The notes beneath the pieces were generated by a model, which was not told where the DNA came from, did not search any database, and saw only the letters and a list, made by a program, of their open reading frames with translations. Made by a program: the position numbers and the translations under genes. A DNA stretch of 16,734 nt from an uncultured Clostridia bacterium (lineage in GTDB: Bacteria; Bacillota_A; Clostridia; Christensenellales; Aristaeellaceae), in NCBI GenBank assembly GCA_947166205.1, contig CAMVDI010000014.1, positions 1 to 16,734 on the forward strand, read 5' to 3'. Each line of letters opens with the position of its first letter. Position 1 is the first letter of the stretch. This document shows, one piece after another, positions 1-9,259 of the stretch.

Positions 1-2
1 CC

Positions 3-569
3 ATCGCCGCGGCGGGCCGGGCGGTGGGCGTTCTCCTGTCCCTGGCGGTGCTCTGCGCGCTGTATCTGACCCTGGTCATCGCGCAGCCCCAGCCCGACGG
101 GGAGGAGGCGCCCGCGCCGATGCGGATCGGGGCCGCCCAGGAGGAGCGGATCACCTCGGAGGGTGACCTCCGGCGGCTGATTCAGGCCTGCCCCGGCCCG
201 GCGATGAGCTTTATGAGCGGCAGCGGAATGACGTTCGTTTCCGGGGAGACGAAGAATGTCTCCTGGCAGGGCGGCGCCGGAAGGATGCTGACCCTGTACT
301 GGCAGACCGTGACCGGGCAGCCGCTGATCCTGCGGAGCATCTATCCGCCGGAGGCCCTGGAGCTGATGGGCCGGGGGGACTACGCCTTCAGCGACACGGC
401 GGGCCCGACCCTGTTCGGGCTCCAGTCGGTCCGGATGGAGAACGCGGATACGATCCGGGTGCATGTGCAGGCGGAGGGACGGGGGCTCTATGTGCTGATC
501 GTTCCCGCCTCGCTGCGGGCGGATCTGCCGGGGATTGCCCGGTCCATCCAGCTTTTTACAGCCGAATAG
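3..569 (+). CDS. Membrane-anchored protein of unknown function (5' end cut off by window edge)
   Basis: I do not recognise this family. The frame is open to the left edge. A GTG at position 24 could start a 181-residue protein, but the upstream codons (Ala/Gly/Arg-rich) look like the cytoplasmic flank of a membrane helix, so the true start probably lies outside the window. One hydrophobic segment (VGVLLSLAVLCALYLTLVIA, just after position 24) is followed by a Pro/Glu/Ala-rich linker. The rest is a soluble domain of about 135 residues, presumably extracytoplasmic, with alternating beta-like stretches and an Ile-Thr-Ser-Glu-Gly-Asp segment at its beginning. No catalytic motif is visible. The layout fits a single-pass anchored protein with a small outer domain. 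A hairpin that may be a terminator follows the stop. That it is a real gene is fairly secure; its function is unknown. Confidence 0.6.
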   Translation: MAAAGRAVGVLLSLAVLCALYLTLVIAQPQPDGEEAPAPMRIGAAQEERITSEGDLRRLIQACPGPAMSFMSGSGMTFVSGETKNVSWQGGAGRMLTLYWQTVTGQPLILRSIYPPEALELMGRGDYAFSDTAGPTLFGLQSVRMENADTIRVHVQAEGRGLYVLIVPASLRADLPGIARSIQLFTAE

Positions 570-581
570 GAAGAAAACCCG

Positions 582-612
582 GAGAAACGCCGGCCCAGCC
601 GGCGCTTCTCTT
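582..612 (+). terminator. Probable intrinsic terminator after the first gene
   Basis: A perfect 7-bp G+C stem (CGCCGGC at 588-594, GCCGGCG at 598-604) has a 3-nt loop. It extends across one mismatch by a weaker GAGAA/TTCTC pairing, and TTCTCTTG follows. The U-tract is interrupted and therefore weak. The A-rich left flank means it could also work for the opposite strand. It separates the first gene from tex. Confidence 0.5.
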
Positions 613-661
613 GTGTAGACTGCCGGAATCCGATCCGGGCGCGGCCGGGGCCGGGCGCTTC

Positions 662-691
662 GGGCGGAAAACAAAGGGGCGGAAAACAAAG
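662..691 (+). repeat. 15-bp exact tandem duplication just upstream of tex
   Basis: GGGCGGAAAACAAAG occurs twice back to back (662-676 and 677-691) with no mismatch. It sits immediately before the tex ribosome binding site (GAGGAG at 696-701, 7 nt from the ATG). It lies in the untranslated leader and may be a slippage duplication or a site of local contact. No role can be read from sequence alone. Confidence 0.85.
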
Positions 692-708
692 AAACGAGGA
701 GCACAGCG

Positions 709-2868
<2,160 letters not shown>

Positions 2869-2896
2869 AAGGCGCGGCGCCGACCCGCGAAGGTCC

Positions 2897-2938
2897 GGGG
2901 AAGGAGAGCGGCGCCCGGCCAGGGTAAACGCCTTCCCC
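2897..2938 (+). other. Hairpin-forming G+C-rich segment after tex
   Basis: GGGGAAGG (2897-2904) can pair with CCTTCCCC (2931-2938), and a smaller CGGCC-GAA-GGCCG hairpin follows at 2948-2960. Neither is trailed by a T-run, so this is not a standard intrinsic terminator, although it could slow or fold the tex transcript end. The remaining sequence up to the promoter at 3075 shows nothing recognisable. Confidence 0.3.
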
Positions 2939-3074
2939 CTCCGCGGCCGGCCGAAGGCCGCCATGGGCCTTCCCGGGCTGCCGGCGGGGCCCCTTCCCCA
3001 TAGGGCAGGCCCGGCGTGAGACTTTAAATTGTGTCAAAAGTGTTTCAGAAAGAAGCGGATCAGGAAAGAATCTC

Positions 3075-3103
3075 TTGAAGGAAACGTAAAAATGCGGTAA
3101 AAT
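3075..3103 (+). promoter_or_regulatory. Sigma-70/sigma-A type promoter for the DUF3298 gene and probably ftsK
   Basis: TTGAAG (3075-3080) and TAAAAT (3098-3103) are separated by 17 bp, a near-consensus housekeeping promoter. It lies in a local A+T-rich stretch that stands out from its G+C-rich surroundings. The start codon is 25 bp downstream of the -10 box, giving a very short leader that contains GGAGGG (3115-3120). Confidence 0.75.
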
Positions 3104-3127
3104 ATCCCGGATACGGAGGGATGCCGC

Positions 3128-4402
3128 ATGAACAGCAGAAAGCTGATTTGCGCCGCTCTGTCGGCGCTTTTGATTTGGACCGGAATCTTCGGGACGGCGG
3201 CGGAGGTCCGCGCGGAAAAGGCGGAAAGCGCCGCGGAAACCCTTTCCGGAGGGCCCGCCGCTCCGGAGAGCGCGGAGGGCGCGGAACCGGCGGCTTCCCC
3301 GGACTGGTTTGAGGACAGGGGCATGACCCTGGGGGAAAGCAGCCTCTGCTATCCCCAGCTGCGGGAGGGCGTGCTGGAGGAGGAGCTCCGGGCCCGGGTG
3401 AACGGGCGCATCCAGGAGGACGGCGGGATTCAGGCCCTCTCCGTCCGGATGAGCCAGCTGATCTCCGGGGGCAGGATGCGGGTTTCCTGGCGCGGCGCGG
3501 TGCTGGGGCCGGTTTTTTCCTTTCAGATCAACGCGGAGGGCGCGCTGTATACCTCCCTGCCTGCGTATGCCCGGACGGGCGGCAGCATCGATCTGCGGGA
3601 CGGGCATGAGGTGACGCTTCAGGAGCTCTTTCCGGATCCGGAGGCGGCGCTGGAATGGATGGAGCGCTATATGGAGGAGGAAGCCGCGCCGGAGCTGAAC
3701 GGCTATCTGGCCAACAGCCAGGTGACGCCGCTGCCGGAGCGCTTCCGGATGACGGAGCAGGGCCTGGTCTGGATGTATGCCGCCGATCAGCTGAGCACCC
3801 TCAGCGACCGGGCCGGGGAGATCCTGATTCCCTGGGCCGCCCTGCGGGATCAGCTGGACCTGTCCCCGGAGGGGCTGCCCGCCGCCATGGGCGTGGCCGG
3901 GTGCCTGACCGGGGGAGAGGCCCTGACGGAGGAGGAATGCCTCGCCGCGGCGGAGCGGATCAGGGCTGCGGTGGACGGGGGCCGGATTCCGGGAATCCCC
4001 GCCGCGCTGGGGGACGGCGTGTCCGCCCTGACGGAGGAGTGGGATCTGCTGACGGACCCGGATGTGTATATCCATGGCCGGCTCTTCGCGCTGGAGGGCG
4101 CGGAATTCCGGAACGTGTTCCTGATGACGGATTATCTCAGCGAGAGCTGGGACCACAGCCAGGTGGACGGGATCCGGATGGATCAGGGCAGCCTGTGCGG
4201 GCTGGCCGTCGGGAGGACGGACCGGGAGACCTGGCAGCGGGTGCTCGGCGCCCCGGACCATACGGTGGAGATGGACGCGGAAACGGCGGAGGCTTACCGC
4301 ACCGTGACGGGCCCGCGGGATTACTATGTGTTTGAGCATCACCGCCTGCAGCTGCAGGCGGACGAGGACGGGACGCTGGTGAGCATCGTTCTGTCCGTAT
4401 GA
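3128..4402 (+). CDS. Secreted DUF3298 (RsiV-like) domain protein
   Basis: The protein has 424 residues. It starts with a Sec signal peptide (positively charged MNSRK, hydrophobic core to about residue 24, likely cleavage after VRA near 30). There is no lipobox Cys, so it is probably exported rather than a lipoprotein. A low-complexity Ala/Glu/Pro linker follows. Residues about 140-255 fit the DUF3298 pattern seen in RsiV and PdaC-type proteins: a stretch like 'IDLRDGHEVTLQELF', then an 'F.MTEQGLVWMYAADQL' strand pair and a closing 'ILIPWAALRDQLD'. The last 80 or so residues resemble the small beta-rich domains in which a conserved Gly precedes 'W..VLGAPD'. Unlike RsiV, no transmembrane anti-sigma segment and no neighbouring sigma factor are visible. 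GGAGGG 7 nt upstream supports the start at 3128 over an out-of-frame ATG at 3121. ftsK follows after 31 bp, so co-transcription is likely. Its function is unknown. Confidence 0.8.
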   Translation: MNSRKLICAALSALLIWTGIFGTAAEVRAEKAESAAETLSGGPAAPESAEGAEPAASPDWFEDRGMTLGESSLCYPQLREGVLEEELRARVNGRIQEDGGIQALSVRMSQLISGGRMRVSWRGAVLGPVFSFQINAEGALYTSLPAYARTGGSIDLRDGHEVTLQELFPDPEAALEWMERYMEEEAAPELNGYLANSQVTPLPERFRMTEQGLVWMYAADQLSTLSDRAGEILIPWAALRDQLDLSPEGLPAAMGVAGCLTGGEALTEEECLAAAERIRAAVDGGRIPGIPAALGDGVSALTEEWDLLTDPDVYIHGRLFALEGAEFRNVFLMTDYLSESWDHSQVDGIRMDQGSLCGLAVGRTDRETWQRVLGAPDHTVEMDAETAEAYRTVTGPRDYYVFEHHRLQLQADEDGTLVSIVLSV

Positions 4403-4433
4403 TCGGAAAAACGGAGAGAAACGGAGGAAATCA

Positions 4434-7400
4434 ATGGCTCAGCGGAGCAACCGGAAGCAGCCGGTTTATTCGGCGGACGCGCTGGCCCTGCGGTATATCG
4501 GAGGGCTGGTGCTGGCCGCCCTGGGCGTCATGATGTTTGTGGCGGTGGAACTGGGGCTGAGGGACCAGGTCTTTGTCAGACTGCGGGAACTGTGCTACGG
4601 CCTGGCGGGGGGGCTGGCGCCGGTGCTGCCGGTGCTGCCCGTCTGGGCGGGGGTGCTGGTTTTCCTGTCCGGCCAGCGGAAGGCGCCGGTGCGGCCCTTT
4701 CTCTATGCCGCGCTGGCCTTTCTGGCCGTATGCGCCTTTGTGGTCACGGTGACCCGGCTTGGCAGCGAGGAATATCTGGCGGCCCTGGCCCGCTCCTCGG
4801 ACGGAACCTGGGGCGGCGTCATCCTGCGGGGATGGATCCAGAGCCAGGCGCTGAAGCAGAGCGGAGGCGCGCTGGGGGTCCTGCTGGCCTATCCCTTCTG
4901 GAGCCTGACGGGAACCATCCTCAGCGCGGCGGTGCTTTTTCTGCTGGCCGCCCTGTGCGCGCTGCTGGCGCTGAATCTGACCCCGGGAAGGATCCGGGAC
5001 CTGGCTTCGGGAAAGATCTCCCTGCGGAGCGGAAGAAACCGGGGAAGGGACGCCCAGGAGCAGGAGCGCCAGATCGCCTTCCAGCAGGAGCAGGAGCGCC
5101 AGCGGCAGATGGCCTACGCCCAGCAGCAGGCCTATATCCTGCAGCAGCAACAGCAGCAGGCGGCGGCCGCCCGGAACCAGATGGCGGCCTGGCCGCGGCC
5201 CTCGGCGGCGCAGACGGCGGCCCAGGAGACCGCCGCCCAGACCGGCGTGAGGGAGTGGCAGCAGGAGCTGACGGATCTGACGGCGGCGGGCGGAGCCGGC
5301 CGGAAGAGCCAGATCTTTGACCGGCAGGCCGGGGAGTCTCCGGCGCGGGGCCGGAAGAGCGGCATTTTTGACCGGCAGGCCGGGGAGTCTCCCGCCCAGG
5401 GCCGGAAGAGCAGCATTTTTGACCGGCAGGCCGAGAGGCCGGCGGACTTCTCCGCCGATTCCTTCGGCGTACCCGCCGGCGCGGCCAGGGAACCCCGCGG
5501 GATCAGCGCGATCTTCGGAAAGCGGAAAGAGGCGGACGACGGGCTCAGCGCCCTGTCGGAGGAGGAGAAGCGCAGGGAAGGCATGGCCTATCCCGCCGGG
5601 GACCGGGCGAAGCCCGGGAAGCCCTCCCGGGAGCGGCTGGAGCAGGAGCAGGTGGCGGAGGATCTGAAGCGCTGGGAGCAGCCCCCGGAGGAGGAGACGC
5701 GGGAAGCGGACCGGGAGGAAGCGGCGTATTCCGTCCCGGGAACCGGGAGACAGACCGGGAAGCGGGCGGAAAGCGCCGAAAGCGCGGAGAGCGCCGGAAG
5801 ACCGGAGAGCGCCGAAAGTGCGGAGAGCGCCGGAAGACCGGAGAGCGCCGGTTCCGTCCGGCCGTCCGGACAGGCCCGGTCCGCCGCCCCCGCCGGAAAG
5901 AAGAAGCCCTCTCCCTGGCTGCAGCAGGTGATGGACGCCGAGCAGGAAGCCCTGGAAGGGGAGCGGGAGGAAGCGGCGCCGGCCCCGGAAAAGCGGAAGC
6001 CGGAGCAGATCGTGATACCCGCGGTGCAGGAGACCATCGCCAATCCGATCTGGAAGCCCAAACTGAATAATGTGACGCCGAAGGAGGAGGAGCCGGAGGA
6101 GGAATACTGGGAGCCCACGCCCTACTACGCGCCGCCGATCACCGATCTGGCAAAGCCGGAGCGGACGGAGGCGGACACGGCCCAGGAGGACCTGGCCCGC
6201 TCCGCCCGGCTGGAGGAGACGCTGGCCAGCTTCCAGGTGCAGGCCCGGGTGGTTCACGTGACCCACGGGCCGGCGATCTCCCGGTTTGAGATGGAACTGG
6301 CTTCCGGCACCAAGGTGGGAAAGGTTGCCGGACTGGAGAAGGATATCGCCTACGGCATGCAGGCCACCTCCGTCCGGATCGAGGCCCCGATCCCCGGCAA
6401 GAGCCTGGTGGGCGTCGAGGTGCCGAACCCGTCCCGGTCCACGGTGACCCTGCGGGAGATCCTGGAGAGCCCGCAGATGCAGAACGCGAAGTCGATCCTG
6501 ACCGTGGCGCTGGGCAAGGACATCGCGGGCACCCCGGTCATCTGCGACCTGGCGAAAATGCCCCACTTGCTGATCGCCGGCGCCACCGGTTCCGGTAAAT
6601 CCGTATGCATCAACACGATCATCAACAGCCTGCTGTACCGGGCAAGCCCGGACGAGGTCAAGCTGATCCTGGTGGACCCCAAGGTGGTGGAGCTCCAGTG
6701 CTACAACGGGATTCCCCACCTGCTTCTGCCTGTGGTCAACGATCCCCACAAGGCGGCCGCGGCTCTGGCCTGGGCCGTGGCGGAGATGATGGAGCGGTAC
6801 GACAAATTCGCCGAGCGCGGCGTCCGGAACCTGCAGGGATACAACGGGATCCTGGAGCCGGGCGAGAAGCCGCTGCCCCGGATCGTGATCATCATTGACG
6901 AGCTGGCGGACCTGATGATGGTCTGCAAGAAGGATGTGGAGGAATACATCTGCCGGCTGACGCAGCTGGCCCGCGCGGCGGGAATCCACCTGATCGTGGC
7001 GACCCAGCGTCCTTCGGTGGACGTGATTACCGGCCTGATCAAGGCCAACATCCCCAGCCGGATCGCCTTCAAGACGGCGCAGTCCGTGGACTCCCGGACC
7101 ATTCTGGACCGGAACGGCAGCGAGCAGCTGCTGGGTCTGGGCGATATGCTGTATCTGCCCACCGGCGCCTTCTCGCCCACCCGGGTGCAGGGCTGCTACC
7201 TGTCGGATGAGGAAGTGAACCGGATCGCGGATCACGTGCGCCAGGCGAATCCCAGCACCTACGATCCGGATATCCTGGACAAGCTGGAGCAGCTGAGCAA
7301 GGGCTCCGAGGAAGGCCCCGGGATGGATATGATCGGCGGAGCGGCGGACCCCGGCCCGGGGGACGCGGACCTGTTCAGCCAGGCGGTGGAGTATGCCATC

Positions 7401-7601
7401 GCCGACGGGCAGATTTCCACCTCCACGCTGCAGCGCAGGCTGAAGGTGGGCTATGCCCGGGCGGGCAGGCTGACGGACGAGATGGAGGAGCGGGGCATCA
7501 TTTCCGCCAAGGACGGCAGCAAACCCCGCAAGTGCCTCATCACCCGGGAAGAATGGGAAGCGATGCAAGCGTCAGCCCGGGGGGCTGCAGCCGCAGGCTG
7601 A
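4434..7601 (+). CDS. ftsK: FtsK/SpoIIIE family DNA translocase
   Basis: This is a membrane-anchored hexameric DNA pump that clears or moves chromosomal DNA through the division or sporulation septum. At 1055 residues it is longer than the roughly 800 common in Firmicutes. The N-terminus has four to five membrane helices (about residues 20-180). A disordered linker (about 185-575) contains a Gln-rich coil (about 205-245) and two sets of peptide repeats. The alpha domain (about 580-690) follows. The RecA-like motor has Walker A GATGSGKS at 716-723 and a Walker B Asp-Glu at 822-823 (IVIIIDELADL), then RPSVDVITGLIKANIPSRI. A winged-helix gamma domain (about 975-1040, ending PRKCLITREEW) would read polar DNA sequences. 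GGAGGAAA precedes the ATG. The final 11 or so residues (QASARGAAAAG) come from the first copy of a 118-bp repeat and are probably not ancestral. SpoIIIE and FtsK roles cannot be told apart here. Confidence 0.97.
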   Translation: MAQRSNRKQPVYSADALALRYIGGLVLAALGVMMFVAVELGLRDQVFVRLRELCYGLAGGLAPVLPVLPVWAGVLVFLSGQRKAPVRPFLYAALAFLAVCAFVVTVTRLGSEEYLAALARSSDGTWGGVILRGWIQSQALKQSGGALGVLLAYPFWSLTGTILSAAVLFLLAALCALLALNLTPGRIRDLASGKISLRSGRNRGRDAQEQERQIAFQQEQERQRQMAYAQQQAYILQQQQQQAAAARNQMAAWPRPSAAQTAAQETAAQTGVREWQQELTDLTAAGGAGRKSQIFDRQAGESPARGRKSGIFDRQAGESPAQGRKSSIFDRQAERPADFSADSFGVPAGAAREPRGISAIFGKRKEADDGLSALSEEEKRREGMAYPAGDRAKPGKPSRERLEQEQVAEDLKRWEQPPEEETREADREEAAYSVPGTGRQTGKRAESAESAESAGRPESAESAESAGRPESAGSVRPSGQARSAAPAGKKKPSPWLQQVMDAEQEALEGEREEAAPAPEKRKPEQIVIPAVQETIANPIWKPKLNNVTPKEEEPEEEYWEPTPYYAPPITDLAKPERTEADTAQEDLARSARLEETLASFQVQARVVHVTHGPAISRFEMELASGTKVGKVAGLEKDIAYGMQATSVRIEAPIPGKSLVGVEVPNPSRSTVTLREILESPQMQNAKSILTVALGKDIAGTPVICDLAKMPHLLIAGATGSGKSVCINTIINSLLYRASPDEVKLILVDPKVVELQCYNGIPHLLLPVVNDPHKAAAALAWAVAEMMERYDKFAERGVRNLQGYNGILEPGEKPLPRIVIIIDELADLMMVCKKDVEEYICRLTQLARAAGIHLIVATQRPSVDVITGLIKANIPSRIAFKTAQSVDSRTILDRNGSEQLLGLGDMLYLPTGAFSPTRVQGCYLSDEEVNRIADHVRQANPSTYDPDILDKLEQLSKGSEEGPGMDMIGGAADPGPGDADLFSQAVEYAIADGQISTSTLQRRLKVGYARAGRLTDEMEERGIISAKDGSKPRKCLITREEWEAMQASARGAAAAG
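5298..5432 (+). repeat. 51-bp in-frame repeat in the ftsK linker (about 2.6 copies)
   Basis: Three successive units start at 5298, 5349 and 5400, each opening with Gly-Arg-Lys-Ser-x-Ile-Phe-Asp-Arg-Gln-Ala; the first two continue Gly-Glu-Ser-Pro-Ala. The period is 17 codons (residues 289, 306 and 323). A related Ile-Phe-Gly-Lys-Arg-Lys stretch occurs some 40 residues later. The units are near-identical in DNA, which points to recent expansion. Confidence 0.9.
5769..5849 (+). repeat. 36-bp in-frame repeat in the ftsK linker (2.25 copies)
   Basis: Units at 5769-5804 and 5805-5840, plus a partial one to 5849, encode a 12-residue Glu-Ser-Ala-rich period ending Gly-Arg-Pro (residues 446-472). Inside each unit is a 9-bp Glu-Ser-Ala sub-repeat. 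It lies in the predicted disordered linker and probably varies in copy number. Confidence 0.88.
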
Positions 7602-7840
7602 GCGCGCTGAGCTTCTCAGCCGAAACAAGCGCAGCCCCCGCTCCAAGGGGGCTGGGCGCCGATTGAGGCTGCGGAAAGCGATGCAAGCGTCAGCCCGGGG
7701 GGCTGCAGCCGCAGGCTGAGCGCGCTGAGCTTCTCAGCCGAAACAAGCGCAGCCCCCGCTCCAAGGGGGCTGGGCGCCGATTGAGGCTGCGGAAAGCGAT
7801 GCAAGCGTCAGCCCGGGGGGCTGCAGCCGCAGGCTGAGCG
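7558..7840. repeat. 118-bp tandem repeat block, two full copies plus a 47-bp partial
   Basis: Copies start at 7558, 7676 and 7794. The first two are identical over all 118 bp and the third stops after 47 bp. Each full unit contains three hairpins: CAGCCC/GGGCTG around a GGG loop (7573-7587 in copy 1), GGCTGAG/CTCAGCC (7596-7621) and CAGCCCCC/GGGGGCTG (7632-7654). No transposase and no T-run are present. The first copy supplies the ftsK stop codon (7599-7601), and the last ends 20 bp before the next start codon, just ahead of that gene's AAGGAGAG. The block looks like an array of a REP-like intergenic element. Nothing similar was seen elsewhere in this window. Confidence 0.93.
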
Positions 7841-7860
7841 GACAACAAGGAGAGAACGAA

Positions 7861-9120
7861 ATGGCAAACCTGATGGACTACATTGCATGGCGCGGGGATT
7901 TCGGCTTCGATGTGTCCCCCTGGAACGAGGTGGACGCGCTGATGATGGCCAACCTGTGCTATCTGAACTTCCAGGGGGTGGACGATGAGCGGGGCTGGTC
8001 CCTGGCGGAGGCCCGGCGGCTGGAGCTGGTGCAGGATACGGATGTGGCGAACTTCGATGGCCGTCTGGATCAGTTTCTGGCCATGGCGGAAAGCCGCCGG
8101 TTCGGCGATATCCGGATGCATCACTTCATCGCGCTGACGGACGTGAAGCAGGAGCTGCAGTTTTCCGCGGTGCTCTACGACATGCCGGACGGCACGCTGT
8201 GCGTCGGGTTCCGGGGAACGGACGGCACCCTCATCGGCTGGCGGGAGGACTTCAACATGTCCTACCAGAGCACGGTGCCCGCCCAGGAAGCGGCGGTCTT
8301 CTACCTGAAGAAGGCGGCGGAGCTGGACCGTCGGCGGATCCGGATCGTGGGGCACAGCAAGGGCGGCAACCTGGCGGCCTACGCGGCGGCCTGCTGCGGG
8401 CCGGAGGTCCAGGACCGGATCGAGTCCGTCTATTCCTTTGACGGCCCCGGGATGGCCCCGGATATCTTCGGGAGCGAGGGATATCACCGGGTGGTGGACC
8501 GGATCCGCTCCTTCGTGCCGGAGACCAGCATCGTGGGAATGATGATGGAGTACCATCGGGTCTACACGGTGGTGAAATCCGACGCCTCCGGCATCAACCA
8601 GCACGATCCCCTGTCCTGGCAGGTTCTGGGGCCACGGTTCGAAACCGCGGAGGAGATTGACTCCAACGCGAAGATGGTCAGCAGCACCCTGCATGAATGG
8701 CTGGCCAAGACGAACCCCGAGGAGCGGGCGAACATGGTCCGGACACTGTTCGGCCTGCTGGAGAACACGAAGGCCACCACGGTGGCGGACATCATGGGCG
8801 ACCGCCTGCGGACGCTGACCAGCATGGCCATGGCCAGCCGGGAGCTGGACCCCGTCTCCCGGAAGACGGTGACCAAGCTGGTGGGGCTTTTCCTGTCCCT
8901 GGGCTTCGGAAACCTGACGGACAAGTACCGTCTGAACCTGAAGCGGAAAGAAAGGACGGAGGAAGAGAAGCAGGATTCCGCCGGGGATGTGCCCGGAATC
9001 GAGGAGAGCCGGGAACCGGCGGAGGCGGAGGAAGAGGATAAGGCTGAGGAAAGCGTGGAGCGTGAATCCGCGGAGAATGAATCCGCGGAAGGCGGAAGGA
9101 ACGGGGAAACGGAAGAATAA
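7861..9120 (+). CDS. Mbeg1-like (DUF2974) alpha/beta hydrolase
   Basis: The protein has 419 residues and no signal peptide. The N-terminus (NLMDYIAWRGDFGFDVSPWNEVDALMMA, read in two parts around residues 3-30) is typical of the DUF2974/Mbeg1-like family found in Clostridia. It has a lipase-like fold with a nucleophile elbow G-H-S-K-G-G, putting the likely catalytic Ser at residue 166. A preceding 'VGFRGTDGTLIGWREDF' segment matches the oxyanion-side strand of class 3-type lipases. Asp and His partners are probably in 'YSFDGPG' and a later 'INQHDPLSW', but this is inference. The last 55 or so residues are a highly acidic Glu/Ser/Ala tail, unlikely to be part of the enzyme. The physiological substrate is unknown. 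An AAGGAGAG site sits upstream of the ATG. Repeats separate it from ftsK, and a new promoter starts after it. Confidence 0.88.
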   Translation: MANLMDYIAWRGDFGFDVSPWNEVDALMMANLCYLNFQGVDDERGWSLAEARRLELVQDTDVANFDGRLDQFLAMAESRRFGDIRMHHFIALTDVKQELQFSAVLYDMPDGTLCVGFRGTDGTLIGWREDFNMSYQSTVPAQEAAVFYLKKAAELDRRRIRIVGHSKGGNLAAYAAACCGPEVQDRIESVYSFDGPGMAPDIFGSEGYHRVVDRIRSFVPETSIVGMMMEYHRVYTVVKSDASGINQHDPLSWQVLGPRFETAEEIDSNAKMVSSTLHEWLAKTNPEERANMVRTLFGLLENTKATTVADIMGDRLRTLTSMAMASRELDPVSRKTVTKLVGLFLSLGFGNLTDKYRLNLKRKERTEEEKQDSAGDVPGIEESREPAEAEEEDKAEESVERESAENESAEGGRNGETEE

Positions 9121-9190
9121 CGCGGGCGGAGGCGCGAAAGCGTCCCGCCGGGCCGCTCCGGAACCCGTCCCGGGAAGGACAATTCAAGGC

Positions 9191-9220
9191 TTGACGCGGG
9201 TTTGCGGAGAATGCTATAAT
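9191..9220 (+). promoter_or_regulatory. Strong sigma-70/sigma-A promoter for the yebC-family gene
   Basis: TTGACG (9191-9196) and a perfect TATAAT (9215-9220) are 18 bp apart, with TG one base before the -10 box as an additional near-consensus element. The start codon of the next gene lies 40 bp downstream, with GGAGGG at 9248-9253. Confidence 0.85.
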
Positions 9221-9259
9221 CCCCGTGTTTGATTTTTCAGGTGTTTTGGAGGGATCACT

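Noticed and set aside
3128..4402. Anti-sigma factor RsiV with a partner sigma factor
   Set aside because: The protein starts with a cleavable signal peptide rather than a cytoplasmic anti-sigma domain plus a membrane helix, and no sigma factor gene is adjacent.
7616..7804. 62-residue minus-strand frame inside the repeat block
   Set aside because: It merely reads through the 118-bp repeats. It has no ribosome binding site and its protein repeats only because the DNA does.
7558..7840. CRISPR array
   Set aside because: The copies are contiguous 118-bp units with no unique spacers and no cas genes nearby.
7558..7840. Insertion sequence remnant
   Set aside because: No transposase fragment, no terminal inverted repeats around the block and no target-site duplication could be identified.
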